Assembly: GCF_023283985.1 (NCBI RefSeq)
Contig: NZ_JAKIKU010000008.1
Span: forward strand, 62,001 to 126,000
Length of the DNA stretch: 64,000 nt
Reading direction: 5' to 3'
From: Shewanella electrodiphila
Lineage (GTDB): Bacteria; Pseudomonadota; Gammaproteobacteria; Enterobacterales; Shewanellaceae
Within the stretch, counting starts at the first letter, position 1, and each line of letters begins with the position of its first letter. Below, piece by piece: positions 31,301-40,321 of this stretch. The notes below the pieces were generated by a model. That model worked only from the letters and a program-made list of their open reading frames with translations. It made no database searches and was not told the DNA's origin. The position numbers and the translations under genes were made by a program.

Positions 31301-32902
31301 TAAGTTCTGAACCACATTGTCGTATAACGCATTAAAGATAAGTACGTTATGACATTGCCAAATGAAATCTTCACGCAGCTCATCGTTAACCACAATATCC
31401 AGTACTGTTAACTGGTTTAATTCTGGCCAAGGTGCTTGCGTTTTAGATGCAGGTAATGACTCAAGGTGTTTAATTAACCCCTTAAAGTTGTTGGCTGCGT
31501 TGCTCTTCCAGCGATGGTATAAAGACCAACCAATGTTGAACAATAATGCCTTACGGGCTTTTTTATAGTTCTCTTTTGGTTCACCTAAAATGAAACGTGT
31601 AATCACGTTACGCTCAGTAGAGATTTCATTACGCTTACTGTCGAACGTGCCCCAAAGCTTATTCAGTTCTTCATCGTAAACCAGCTTATCAGGTGTTGAT
31701 AACCAAGCTTGGAAGACACTGTCTTGCTCTTGCTGGATACGTTCAAGTAAGTCCCCTTCTGGCACACTCACTTTAGACAAGCGACCGTACTGTTCAACAG
31801 AAATTGAGTGAATACGGCTACGCAGTGTCAGGTAACGTAAATAACGGTATGCACTACCAAATAGATTGTGGTGCATTGTAGGGCTACTAGCGACAGCTAA
31901 ACCTTGGTTGTTTTCAAGCGCTACAAGATTCTTAGATGGGTCTAAGTAACGCGACAAACTACGGTCGTAATGTTCACGTAAATCGGCTGATTCACGTACG
32001 AAATTAATTGCAGCAGTCTCAACAGCTTCAATACTACTGATAATAGCGCGGCGAAGATTATGCTGACGCTCATCTTTATCGTAAGGAGAGAAATCTACGA
32101 TGCCATCAATACAACCAGCAGTAAGTAACTCTTCAGGCGAAACACCCACTGATTTAGCACATTCTTGCCAAGATAAGTTGTACTTACGTGCAATTGATTG
32201 CAAACCTTGAGGCTGAATAGTATTGAAAATACCATCACGCAGTGAAAGTAAGATGTTCGCTGCAGCTAATGGAATTGCGCCTCCTGAGTAACCTGCGCCG
32301 ATAACAATACCGACGGTAGGCACATCAACGTTAGCACTTTCAGCAATCGCTTTAGAAATTGTGTGAGCTTGGTTTTGGCTGTTAGCGACTTCACCCGCAT
32401 CGGCGCCTGGAGTATCAATTAAATAAACGATTGGCATTGATAGTTCAGAGAAGTGACGAATAGCTTTACATGCAGCTAAGTGATGTTCTGGCATCCAAGC
32501 GCCATTACCCGTGGTTCTTTCTTGGGCAATAAAACCAACACGACGAGTACGAGAACCAAAGTTTAATTCGATTTCCGCACTGTAGAATGCACCAAGGTGA
32601 GTTTCGCTAATCATCTTACCTTTAAGATCAGCAATAACACGCTTTGCACTTGGGCGATTCTTATCTTGAGTTGGCTGAATGACTTTCGTCACGTAGGTAT
32701 CGACATCTAATGTCGCTAACTCTTTTAAGTTTGATTGAATTGCATCTTCAGATAACAATCCTTTAATTTCTTCGGCCAAAGATTGCTTGCTATGAGCAGG
32801 AAATAATGAAAAATCTTTAGCTAAATGTTCCGCTTGTAAAAATAGCGGATCAGCCGCTTGAGCTGTTGTCTTGTTTACGGGCTGCTTTTTGCTAGTCATC
32901 AA
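28343..32902 (-). CDS. Single-chain biotin-dependent acyl-CoA carboxylase (CT-CT-BC-BCCP)
   Basis: This 1519-residue protein appears to contain a whole acyl-CoA carboxylase. An AccA-like carboxyltransferase half (about residues 60-330) includes LIDTPGADAGE and GIVIGAGYSGGAIP. A helical linker leads to an AccD-like half (about 680-930) with GLITGVADF and SSGGMQTKEGA. A biotin carboxylase follows (about 955-1400), with the ATP-grasp loop GGGGKG near 1104 and EMNTRLQVEHPVTE. The C-terminal biotinyl domain has biotin-acceptor Lys1467 in EAMKM. The reaction would be ATP- and bicarbonate-dependent carboxylation of acetyl-CoA or another acyl-CoA; which one cannot be read from sequence. A LysR gene diverges from it. 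Confidence 0.88.
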   Translation of the reverse strand: MMTSKKQPVNKTTAQAADPLFLQAEHLAKDFSLFPAHSKQSLAEEIKGLLSEDAIQSNLKELATLDVDTYVTKVIQPTQDKNRPSAKRVIADLKGKMISETHLGAFYSAEIELNFGSRTRRVGFIAQERTTGNGAWMPEHHLAACKAIRHFSELSMPIVYLIDTPGADAGEVANSQNQAHTISKAIAESANVDVPTVGIVIGAGYSGGAIPLAAANILLSLRDGIFNTIQPQGLQSIARKYNLSWQECAKSVGVSPEELLTAGCIDGIVDFSPYDKDERQHNLRRAIISSIEAVETAAINFVRESADLREHYDRSLSRYLDPSKNLVALENNQGLAVASSPTMHHNLFGSAYRYLRYLTLRSRIHSISVEQYGRLSKVSVPEGDLLERIQQEQDSVFQAWLSTPDKLVYDEELNKLWGTFDSKRNEISTERNVITRFILGEPKENYKKARKALLFNIGWSLYHRWKSNAANNFKGLIKHLESLPASKTQAPWPELNQLTVLDIVVNDELREDFIWQCHNVLIFNALYDNVVQNLASISKEAMMSKSLSRESVDKLLHTSIDIALSKNDDANDKAKFYKWLKFFMDQSNRAELLTRVEQWKSVGNPQLNDSLFVILTYFFERLLPEYFDSEEDQSKYTGAINPVRIGRRKDFWNRLTMGYQDLLIQKVLRDEKRQGKMGWENVIGKFFTEFEELNGDKMSANLLNFPGFRLSIEDALDKGIRPCGLITGVADFEHGDNKHRVGVAVSNIAFQAGAFDMASAEKFSALLIECAKRKLPVVCFISSGGMQTKEGAAALFSMAVVNDRITRFVRDNELPVLMFGFGDCTGGAQASFVTHPLVQTYYLSGTNMPFAGQMVVPAYLPSTATLSNYLSKVPGAMTGLVHNPFSDTLDSHLSSIDPLMPLPNLHANEIIAKALSSLVPEVKAIEEKIVQDDPRELMKPIDKVLVHARGCTAVKLIRKAHDNKINVVLVASDPDMTSVPADMLKVNDKLVCIGGNTSDESYLNAYSVLKVADYENVDALHPGIGFLSESPQFAALCVNNGVNFVGPSVHSMTTMGNKSNAIKTSQDQNVPVVPGSHGILTNAEQAVNVALEIGYPVLLKAVQGGGGKGIQVVTKPEDMIGLFQKTSTEAAAAFGNGDLYLEKYVTSLRHIEVQLLRDKFGNTKVLGIRDCSVQRNNQKVIEESGSTMLPEELKQRVLEYTRALGDATDYMGAGTVEFIYNLDANEVYFMEMNTRLQVEHPVTEATSGIDIVSAQFDIAAGRSIEDLQPVDQGYAMEVRVTAEKAALDSEGVLQLLPNPGMITECVMPERDDIEIISIAETGKEVSPYYDSLIAQIIIRGESREDVVTKMSEYLDNVVIKGIATNIPLLKLILKDATFNEGVYDTNYLPRLMAELDVPALVAEMEAAAETVGLDTESLRVAESNELKVLAQGAGIFYTSPAPGEPDFVKEGDIVTVDQNLALTEAMKMFSQVTLAGFNRQNAVLYPENQKYRIERILNGNGQQVSQGDLLFVILPIDGE

Positions 32903-33023
32903 AAGATCCTCTGCTTATATAGCCTCTAAAATTTTTAGACGGTAAATATAACTTTGTTCCCTGTCAAATTACCATTAAACTATCGGAGACGCTTTGTTCC
33001 ATTTTTGAGACAGTGAGGCTAAG

Positions 33024-33935
33024 GTGCCTGATTTAAACGGTATGATGCTGTTTGCAGCAGTAGTTAGAGCAAAAGGTTTTTCCCAAGCAGCCCGAGACAT
33101 CGGACAACCAAAATCAACCATTAGTCGCAAGGTTGCTCAGCTAGAAGAGCAGCTAGGCGTGCGGTTACTGCAACGTGACACCCGTAATTTAAGTCTCACT
33201 CAAGTCGGTTCGTTATTCTTTCAACACTGTGATTCTATCAGTCAAGAAATCGATGCAGCCAAAGCCATTATTGAAAATACCCATAGTGATATTTCAGGTT
33301 CACTACGAGTGGCCATACCAGTCTCATTCTCCCAAGAAGTGATCGCTAACTTATGCAGTAGCTTTATGCGCCTTTATCCTAATATCGAACTGGACGTTCA
33401 ATTTACCGACAGTAACGTTGGGTTAGTCGGTGAAGGATACGACATCGCCATTAAATATGGTCCACTAGAATCTTCTGACTTAGTGGCTAAACTGCTATTT
33501 GAACGTCAACCTATTTTAGTCGCAAGTCCCGGATATCTCAAAAAATCAGGCACACCTGCTACCCCACAAGAGTTGGCACAACACAGCGGCATATTATTAG
33601 GCACCAGTTTATCCGCGCCAATTTGGCCTGTGGGTAAAGGTAGTCGCAAGACCATGGCAAGCTTTCAACGTAAAGTGAGAGTGAACAGTGCCAGTATGGT
33701 CAAACGCTTAGCACAAGATGACTTTGGCATTGCGATGTTATCAAATAACAGTTGTAAGCAAGAGCTTGCTGCAGGCAGCCTAGTGCCGATATTACAAGAA
33801 TGGCCAATGGAATCATTTAAAGTTTATGGCGTCTATTCAAGCCGTAAGCAATTAGCCAATAATATTAGTGCCTTTCTAGACTTTTTTGCCAAACGATATA
33901 GTAGCCAAGAGTCTCTGCAATCAATAATGAATTAG
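33024..33935 (+). CDS. LysR-family transcription regulator
   Basis: The 303-residue protein has an N-terminal winged helix-turn-helix (about residues 5-62: GFSQAARDIGQPKSTISRKVAQLEEQ split over the helix pair). The effector-binding fold runs from about residue 90 to 295 (SGSLRVAIP to the end). The DNA-binding sequence resembles regulators of the CrgA/AaeR-like group. It is transcribed away from the large carboxylase gene across 121 bases. The usual LysR arrangement suggests it controls that gene and itself; the inducer is unknown. Confidence 0.88.
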   Translation: MPDLNGMMLFAAVVRAKGFSQAARDIGQPKSTISRKVAQLEEQLGVRLLQRDTRNLSLTQVGSLFFQHCDSISQEIDAAKAIIENTHSDISGSLRVAIPVSFSQEVIANLCSSFMRLYPNIELDVQFTDSNVGLVGEGYDIAIKYGPLESSDLVAKLLFERQPILVASPGYLKKSGTPATPQELAQHSGILLGTSLSAPIWPVGKGSRKTMASFQRKVRVNSASMVKRLAQDDFGIAMLSNNSCKQELAAGSLVPILQEWPMESFKVYGVYSSRKQLANNISAFLDFFAKRYSSQESLQSIMN

Positions 33936-33993
33936 TACCAGAGCCGTGGTAAATTAAACCATAACAACGAAAAAACATCCTAAAGGAATAGTC

Positions 33994-35160
33994 ATGTTCA
34001 AGCCCTTAATCATCAGCACCTTAGTTGCTGCAGCACTGTTAACATCAGCAGCCAGTTATGCCAGAAATGATGCTGCAAACCTAGACGTTGAAGAATTACG
34101 TTTACCTAAAGTGATGGATGTTATGGCGGATGTGGCGAACCGTTTTGATAATTTAAATAGTCAATTAGATAGCCAGCTTAGTGCCTCAACAGATGAGTTA
34201 GCCATTACCCAAATGGTTGCCTCGCAAGGTACAAAATTATGGCAACAAGCTGTCGCAGATGTAAAAGCGGGCAACTACGATGACCGCGCGCTTTACTGGA
34301 GCCGATTGGCAATGCGCCAAACCTTAAAAACCGCTGATGCAGGCTATAACATCGTCCCTTGGCAACGAGACATTCTTGTTAAGGCATTTGAAAAGTCTTC
34401 TCGTGGTTTAAGCGATATTCACTTTAAACCAGAAACTCGCATCAAAATTTTACTGACAGGTTTTGATCCTTTCTTTTTAGATAAAGACATCACCCAAAGC
34501 AATCCATCAGGCTTAACAGCATTAGCACTCGACGGCATGACGTTTGATGTTAATGGACAGCAAGCACAAATTGAAACCGTGATGATCCCAGTCAGATTTG
34601 CCGACTTTGATAACGGCATTATCGAATCATTACTCACACCAATGTATCGCGATAACAGCATCGATATGATTTTCACTGTGAGTATGGGACGCGATGACTT
34701 TGATATTGAACGCTTTCCGGCTCGCGGCAGAAGTGCAGCAGCCCCAGATAACTTAAATGTTTATACTGGCGCGAACAAAGCAGCACCTAAAGCGCCGTTT
34801 TTTAATGGTGGCACATTAAATGGTCCAGAGTTTGTTGAGTTTTCCTTACCTGTAAGCGCCATGCAAAAAGCAGAAGGCCAATGGCAGGTGAATGATAATC
34901 ATCAAGTCACTACTATCAGCCGTGGACAGTTTGATGCGAAATCAATTTATGAATTGGCAAATGAAACCTCGGTAGAAGGTTCAGGTGGTGGTTATTTATC
35001 AAATGAGATTTCATACCGCAGTATCTTACTCAAACAACAATTTAACCGTGATATTCCAGTAGGTCACATTCATACCCCGAGAGTCAGCGGCTATGATGCA
35101 GATACTGAATGGGCTATCGTTGAGCAAATCGTTGAAATGGTAAAACTGGCAGCTGAATAA
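33994..35160 (+). CDS. Secreted pyroglutamyl-peptidase-I-like protein with Cys-to-Ser nucleophile
   Basis: The 388-residue protein has a clear signal peptide (cleavage near SYA, residue 23) and an N-terminal helical extension. A C15-like domain spans about residues 148-385. Family landmarks are ILLTGFDPFF and NPSG near 150-167, DIERFPARG with Glu239, GYLSNE with Ser336, and GHIHTP with His358 and His360. In Pcp (peptidase C15) the equivalent of Ser336 is the nucleophilic Cys in the family's YVCN-like motif. The triad would thus be Glu-Ser-His or the protein is non-catalytic. Pcp is usually cytoplasmic and about 215 residues, so this is a longer periplasmic relative. An AAAGGAATAG motif supports the start. 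Confidence 0.75.
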   Translation: MFKPLIISTLVAAALLTSAASYARNDAANLDVEELRLPKVMDVMADVANRFDNLNSQLDSQLSASTDELAITQMVASQGTKLWQQAVADVKAGNYDDRALYWSRLAMRQTLKTADAGYNIVPWQRDILVKAFEKSSRGLSDIHFKPETRIKILLTGFDPFFLDKDITQSNPSGLTALALDGMTFDVNGQQAQIETVMIPVRFADFDNGIIESLLTPMYRDNSIDMIFTVSMGRDDFDIERFPARGRSAAAPDNLNVYTGANKAAPKAPFFNGGTLNGPEFVEFSLPVSAMQKAEGQWQVNDNHQVTTISRGQFDAKSIYELANETSVEGSGGGYLSNEISYRSILLKQQFNRDIPVGHIHTPRVSGYDADTEWAIVEQIVEMVKLAAE

Positions 35161-35323
35161 TCAATGCTATAAATGGATTTGCTGCAACCGGATTGCAGCA
35201 ATCCAGCTCCACAAGATATACTCACTGATATCACCATTGTTGGGTACCAACTCTCCATAACAATGTATTGTGATTATACATTCATGAACCACGATTATTT
35301 GAGTCAGGTACAAGCCAGCTTCT

Positions 35324-35908
35324 ATGTTCAAAACCTTGTTTAGTCGCCCAACAAAGCTCTCTTCTACCAAAGCAAGCAGTGTGGGTTCATCCCATACCCG
35401 CTCTATAGCTAAAAGCTGCCTACCTAAAACTGAAGTTCAACAAACTGTACTTAAAAAGATTGAAGCTGATTACCAACAGGCAGAGGCAATTCTCGGGCGT
35501 CAATTCCCAAGACCCATTGTTCAATTTACCTTAAGAGGAAAAAGTGCAGGTACAGCACATTTACAGCTGAATAAATTACGCTTTAATCCTGTGTTACTTG
35601 AAGAAAACAGTACGGAATTTATTGAACAAGTCGTGCCACATGAAATTAGCCATCTGTTAAGTTATCAATTATTTGGGCGAGTAAAGCCCCATGGCGTTGA
35701 ATGGCAGCGCATCATGCACCAAGTTTATAACGTCCCAGCACACACCACTCATCAACTTAATACCCAGTCTGTAGCAGGTAAACAGTTCGAGTATTATTGT
35801 GCATGTGGCCCAGTGCAGTTATCAATTAGACGCCACAATAAAGTATTGCGCAATCAAACCCAGTATCGCTGTAAAAACTGCTCGCAAGTGCTGGCAGCAA
35901 AAGCATAA
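35324..35908 (+). CDS. sprT: SprT-family zinc metalloprotein
   Basis: The 194-residue protein carries the SprT-like metallopeptidase core with HEISH (His106, Glu107, His110). A C-terminal zinc ribbon follows, with Cys159, Cys161, Cys183 and Cys186. Eukaryotic relatives (Spartan) degrade DNA-protein crosslinks; the bacterial function is poorly defined. An N-terminal extension of about 25 residues is longer than in E. coli. The following genes endA, rsmE and gshB have the same order as in E. coli (yggI-endA-rsmE-gshB), which supports the assignment. Confidence 0.9.
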   Translation: MFKTLFSRPTKLSSTKASSVGSSHTRSIAKSCLPKTEVQQTVLKKIEADYQQAEAILGRQFPRPIVQFTLRGKSAGTAHLQLNKLRFNPVLLEENSTEFIEQVVPHEISHLLSYQLFGRVKPHGVEWQRIMHQVYNVPAHTTHQLNTQSVAGKQFEYYCACGPVQLSIRRHNKVLRNQTQYRCKNCSQVLAAKA

Positions 35909-36015
35909 TAAATAGCTTATTTGATTAGTTAATCTGATTGCATCACAGGTACCAATCCCTTACCATCCTTCGCAAATATCAACTGATACCAACCCGTATC
36001 AATTGTGCCGTATTA

Positions 36016-36786
36016 ATGAAGTTAGGGTTTATTGTGTCGTACCATAAAACAAACAAAATATATCAACTGCCAACACTGCTGTTTATCTTTCTTGCTGTCA
36101 TTATCACAAGTTATAGCGCGCAAGCAGCAAAGCACCCCACTAGTTTTAGAAGTGCTAAAAAAGTCGCTCAAAAAATTTATAGTACTTCTTTGCCTATGAC
36201 GAGCTTCTATTGTGGTTGTGATATCAATGTCGTTGGTAAACAATGGAAACCAGATTTAGACAGTTGCGGTTATCAAGTCCGTAAGCAAATCCCAAGAGCC
36301 AATAGAATTGAATGGGAACATGTGGTCTCGGCGTGGGAGTTTGGTCATCAGCTGCAATGTTGGCAAGATGGTGGGCGTAAGAATTGTGGCAGAACCAGTA
36401 GCCAATTTAAAAAAATGGAATCTGACTTGCACAACCTAACCCCTGCTGTCGGTGAAGTGAACGGCGATAGAAGTAACTACCGATTTAGCGAATGGAATGG
36501 ACAAGCCACTCAATACGGCCAGTGTGCTATGGTAGTCGACTTTAAAGGTCGTAAGGCTCAGCCGCCAAAGCAAAGTCGCGGCGCCATTGCTCGAACATAT
36601 TTTTATATGCAACAAGACTATGGATTATCTATTTCTTCCAGCCAAAAACGCTTATTTGAAGCATGGAATAAAACTTATCCAGTTGATCAAGTAGAATGTC
36701 TACGGGATCAACTTATTGCAAAAAACCAAGGCAATCATAATAGTTTTGTCTTAAAACAATGTCAGAATCTCGGCCTCATTGATTAA
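36016..36786 (+). CDS. endA: Periplasmic endonuclease I
   Basis: EndA is a non-specific periplasmic endonuclease that cuts double-stranded DNA. The mature domain begins near KHPTSF after a signal peptide ending SAQA. The beta-beta-alpha metal site is visible as [14 protein letters not shown], with the catalytic His in [21 protein letters not shown] follows. Paired Cys residues fit disulfides of the periplasmic enzyme. The frame is open upstream to a TTG at 35938, but that adds residues before the signal peptide. I chose the ATG at 36016; the GTG at 36034 has the better ribosome binding site (TTAGGG, six bases away) and may be the true start. Confidence 0.9.
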   Translation: MKLGFIVSYHKTNKIYQLPTLLFIFLAVIITSYSAQAAKHPTSFRSAKKVAQKIYSTSLPMTSFYCGCDINVVGKQWKPDLDSCGYQVRKQIPRANRIEWEHVVSAWEFGHQLQCWQDGGRKNCGRTSSQFKKMESDLHNLTPAVGEVNGDRSNYRFSEWNGQATQYGQCAMVVDFKGRKAQPPKQSRGAIARTYFYMQQDYGLSISSSQKRLFEAWNKTYPVDQVECLRDQLIAKNQGNHNSFVLKQCQNLGLID

Positions 36787-36795
36787 GGATCTACT

Positions 36796-37530
36796 ATGCG
36801 CGTCCCAAGAATTTATCAACCTATCAATGAACTTACTGTTAATCAGCAAGTAAAACTAGACGAAGATGGTGCTGCACATATCGGCCGAGTGTTACGCATG
36901 AATGAAGGTGACAACATTAGCCTGTTCTGTGGTGATGGCTATGATTATCTTGCAACCATTGTCAGCGCGAATAAGAAAAACGTCACCGTTGAGATTATCG
37001 AACAAACAGCTAACGAATCTGAATCACCTCTGAATTTGCATTTAGGTCAGGTAATTTCTCGAGGTGACAGAATGGACTTCACCATTCAAAAATCAGTTGA
37101 ATTAGGTGTTACCACGATTACACCGCTGTTTTCTGATCGATGCGGCGTCAAACTCAGTGGCGAGCGCCTAGAAAAGAAAATCAATCAGTGGCAAAAAATT
37201 GTCATCAGTGCCTGCGAACAATCAGGGCGCAGTTTTGTGCCTACAGTCAGACCTGCAATGACTTTAAGCCAATGGTGCGCAGAGCAAACAGATGCAGTAA
37301 AGTTGAACCTGCATCCTCGGGCAGCACATGGTATTAATGGTTTATCATTAAAAAATAACAAAGTGCGGTTATTAATTGGCCCAGAAGGCGGTCTATCAGA
37401 AGAAGAGATCGCCATGACAGAAACGCACCTCTTTACAGACGTATTACTTGGCCCACGAGTGTTACGAACAGAAACAGCTTCACTAACTGCGATTACCGCT
37501 TTGCAACTAAGATTCGGTGATATCGGTTAA
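36796..37530 (+). CDS. rsmE: 16S rRNA (uracil-1498-N3)-methyltransferase
   Basis: RsmE methylates U1498 of 16S rRNA using S-adenosylmethionine. The 244-residue protein has the N-terminal PUA-like part and the C-terminal SPOUT trefoil-knot domain. Its signature segments are [12 protein letters not shown] near residues 193-204 and [11 protein letters not shown] near 218-228, which form the knot and cofactor pocket. It starts nine bases after endA with an AAGGATC ribosome binding site. It lies between endA and gshB, the same neighbourhood as in E. coli. Confidence 0.95.
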   Translation: MRVPRIYQPINELTVNQQVKLDEDGAAHIGRVLRMNEGDNISLFCGDGYDYLATIVSANKKNVTVEIIEQTANESESPLNLHLGQVISRGDRMDFTIQKSVELGVTTITPLFSDRCGVKLSGERLEKKINQWQKIVISACEQSGRSFVPTVRPAMTLSQWCAEQTDAVKLNLHPRAAHGINGLSLKNNKVRLLIGPEGGLSEEEIAMTETHLFTDVLLGPRVLRTETASLTAITALQLRFGDIG

Positions 37531-37567
37531 TCAATGATATAAGCATTGAGAAAATAAGGATAAAAGT

Positions 37568-38521
37568 ATGATCAAGCTCGGCATAGTAATGGATCCAATC
37601 AGCGACATTAACATTAAAAAAGACTCTAGCTTTGCCATGTTAATGGCTGCTCAGTCACGCGGTTACCAACTGTATTATATGGAAATGCAAGATCTTGCCA
37701 TGGTAAATGGTAAGGCAATGGCCAATATGCGTTCGTTAACAGTTGAAGATAACGCCGACAAGTGGTTTGAATTAGGTGAAAGCATCGACACACCACTTGC
37801 TGATTTAGACGTCATTTTAATGCGTAAAGATCCGCCTTTTGATACTGAATTTATCTATGCCACTTATATGCTTGAACGCGCTGAAGAAGAAGGCGTTTTG
37901 ATCGTCAATAAGCCGCAAAGCCTTCGCGATGCTAATGAAAAGCTATTTACTGCTTGGTTCCCAGAATTTACCCCAGAAGCCGTTGTCACGCGCGATGCTA
38001 AACGTATCCGTGATTTCTTAGCTGAACAAGGCGATATCATTCTTAAGCCACTTGATGGAATGGGCGGCGCTTCAATTTTTCGCGTCAAACAGGATGATCC
38101 GAATATTGGGGTGATTTTAGAAACCTTAACCGAACACGGCACACGCTATGCGATGGCGCAAGGCTTTATCCCTGAAATTAAACAAGGTGATAAACGCATT
38201 TTAGTGGTTGATGGTGAACCCGTGCCTTATTCATTAGCGCGTATTCCAATGAAAGGCGAAACTCGCGGAAACTTAGCAGCTGGCGGAAGCGGTGTACCAC
38301 AACCTTTATCAGAAAGTGATTTCCATATCGCTCGTACATTAGGTCCTGAGCTCAAAAAACGTGGGCTTATTTTTGTCGGTTTAGACGTGATTGGCGACAA
38401 ACTCACCGAAATTAACGTCACTAGCCCCACTTGTATTAAAGAAATTGAAGCCGCATTTGATGTGGACATTACTGGCATGTTGATGGATGCCATTGAAGTA
38501 CGAGTTAATAAACAAGCTTAA
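37568..38521 (+). CDS. gshB: Glutathione synthetase
   Basis: GshB joins gamma-glutamylcysteine and glycine with ATP to make glutathione in the cytoplasm. The 317-residue protein is the usual length. It starts with KLGIVMDPISDINIKKDS. Family features include LMRKDPPFDTEFIYATY, the ATP-grasp segment KPLDGMGGASIF near residues 158-170, and the C-terminal EINVTSPTCIKEIE metal-binding strand. It follows rsmE after 37 bases with an AAGGATAAA ribosome binding site. The sprT-endA-rsmE-gshB block is conserved in gammaproteobacteria. Confidence 0.96.
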   Translation: MIKLGIVMDPISDINIKKDSSFAMLMAAQSRGYQLYYMEMQDLAMVNGKAMANMRSLTVEDNADKWFELGESIDTPLADLDVILMRKDPPFDTEFIYATYMLERAEEEGVLIVNKPQSLRDANEKLFTAWFPEFTPEAVVTRDAKRIRDFLAEQGDIILKPLDGMGGASIFRVKQDDPNIGVILETLTEHGTRYAMAQGFIPEIKQGDKRILVVDGEPVPYSLARIPMKGETRGNLAAGGSGVPQPLSESDFHIARTLGPELKKRGLIFVGLDVIGDKLTEINVTSPTCIKEIEAAFDVDITGMLMDAIEVRVNKQA

Positions 38522-38598
38522 TCTGTATCCAGCCTATTAACATTGCGTGATAGGCTGGTGCTTTAAGTTTTGAACACGATAGTTTTTCAGGATTTACC

Positions 38599-40089
38599 AT
38601 GTTAATAAGAACAACACTGAGCTTAATACTCGGGATAACCCTGTGCTTTTCTAATAGCACATTTGCTAACGAACAATTACTAGCAAAAGCTGATACTAAA
38701 GCTGAACAAACTGCATCACAGATCCAAGTGCACGTCTCTAGTGTATCGGACACTTCAATTATCAAAGCATCTGACAATGCGGCGAAAAAAGTAGATCCAA
38801 GCACATTACCTGCTGATATCGTGGCGCCTATTACCAATATCGCCAGCAAACAAGTAAGAGTATCAACAGCACCATCTAAACCTAAAAACATGGTTATTAT
38901 GATTGGTGATGGTATGGGACCCGCTTATACAACGGCCTATCGTTATTTCAAAGATAACCCTGAAACAGAAGAAATAGAACAAACAGTCTTCGACCGTTTG
39001 TTGGTTGGTATGGCAAGTACCTATCCAGCTTCTGTAAGTGGTTATGTCACCGACTCAGCGGCTTCGGCCACAGCACTTGCCACTGGTTTTAAAACCTATA
39101 ATGGCGCGATTTCTGTTGATGTAGAGAAGCGTCCTCTCAAATCGATAATGGAGATGGCAAAAGAGCGCGGTTTATCAACCGGCCTTGCCGTCACTAGCCA
39201 AGTGAACCACGCCACGCCTGCGGCATTTTTCGCACATAACGAGCACCGCAGAAACTATGTTGAAATAGCTGAAGCTTATTTAGATTCAGATGCAGATGTC
39301 ATATTGGGCGGCGGGCAAAAATATTTCTCTGATAGCTTACTCAAGCAATTTACTAACAAAGGCTACCAACACATTACTGAATTTTCAGAGCTTGAAAACA
39401 TTTCTCAACCTAAAGTCCTTGGTCTATTTGCTGAAGTGCAATTGCCTTGGGTCATTGACGATAAGCAAGGCTACAAACTCAGTACATTAACCAAAAAGTC
39501 TTTGCAGTTATTATCTCAAAATGAACAAGGCTTTGTGTTAATTGTTGAAGGCAGCCTGATTGATTGGGCAGGACACTCCAATGACATTGCGACAGCAATG
39601 GGCGAGATGGACGAGTTTGCTAACGCAATTGAAGTGGTAGAGCAATTTGTACGTGAAAGCCAAGATACCCTAATGGTCGTTACAGCCGATCATAATACCG
39701 GTGGTTTATCGATTGGTGCTAATGGTGAATATGCTTGGAAACCAGAGATACTGCATAACATTAACGCTTCACCAAACAAGATTGCAGAGCAGCTTATCGG
39801 CACTGATGATTGGCAAGCCAGTTTTAATAAATTTGTCGGCTTCGAAGCTTCTGAGCAAGAACTTAGCACTTTAGATACAGCGAGAATGCAAGGTCAAAAG
39901 CAGCTGACTAAGTCAATCATGACCATTATTGATTTACATACTAACACTGGCTGGACTTCAGTGGGACATACTGCATCAGATGTACAAGTATTTGCTGCAG
40001 GACCTGGTTCGCGTTTATTCAGTGGTCATCAAGATAACACTGAAATCGCAACTAAAATGATGAGTTTATTACCGCAAATCTCAAACTAG
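38599..40089 (+). CDS. Alkaline phosphatase
   Basis: This periplasmic metalloenzyme hydrolyses phosphate monoesters. The 496-residue protein has a signal peptide (about residues 1-23) and a low-complexity linker before the core. Core residues are Asp104 in MIGDGMGP and nucleophile Ser153 in TDSAASATA. Later metal ligands are in TADHNTGG and SVGHTASDV. The layout fits the PhoA superfamily. No Pho box was identified upstream, so phosphate control is unproven. It begins 77 bases after gshB and is followed by a terminator. Confidence 0.9.
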   Translation: MLIRTTLSLILGITLCFSNSTFANEQLLAKADTKAEQTASQIQVHVSSVSDTSIIKASDNAAKKVDPSTLPADIVAPITNIASKQVRVSTAPSKPKNMVIMIGDGMGPAYTTAYRYFKDNPETEEIEQTVFDRLLVGMASTYPASVSGYVTDSAASATALATGFKTYNGAISVDVEKRPLKSIMEMAKERGLSTGLAVTSQVNHATPAAFFAHNEHRRNYVEIAEAYLDSDADVILGGGQKYFSDSLLKQFTNKGYQHITEFSELENISQPKVLGLFAEVQLPWVIDDKQGYKLSTLTKKSLQLLSQNEQGFVLIVEGSLIDWAGHSNDIATAMGEMDEFANAIEVVEQFVRESQDTLMVVTADHNTGGLSIGANGEYAWKPEILHNINASPNKIAEQLIGTDDWQASFNKFVGFEASEQELSTLDTARMQGQKQLTKSIMTIIDLHTNTGWTSVGHTASDVQVFAAGPGSRLFSGHQDNTEIATKMMSLLPQISN

Positions 40090-40132
40090 ACAAGCACGTC
40101 ATTAGATTTTTAATCAAATTAGTACAGATATT

Positions 40133-40168
40133 AAGAGCAACCCATTAAATCGATGAGTTGCTCTTTTT
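40133..40168 (+). terminator. Terminator of the alkaline phosphatase gene
   Basis: A 9-bp stem (AAGAGCAAC / GTTGCTCTT) with a 15-base loop ends in a short T-run. Confidence 0.75.
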
Positions 40169-40321
40169 ATTTGCTCACCATTTACAAGTTTTGCATCAAG
40201 AAGCACACTATTGAGTTGTACTGACGTTGCTCATTTTCAGTGAGTTTAGAGATAAACACTGCACGACTTATTTGCTATAATCCGCCAATAACTATTGGGT
40301 TAATTTATTAAGGTCGATTCT

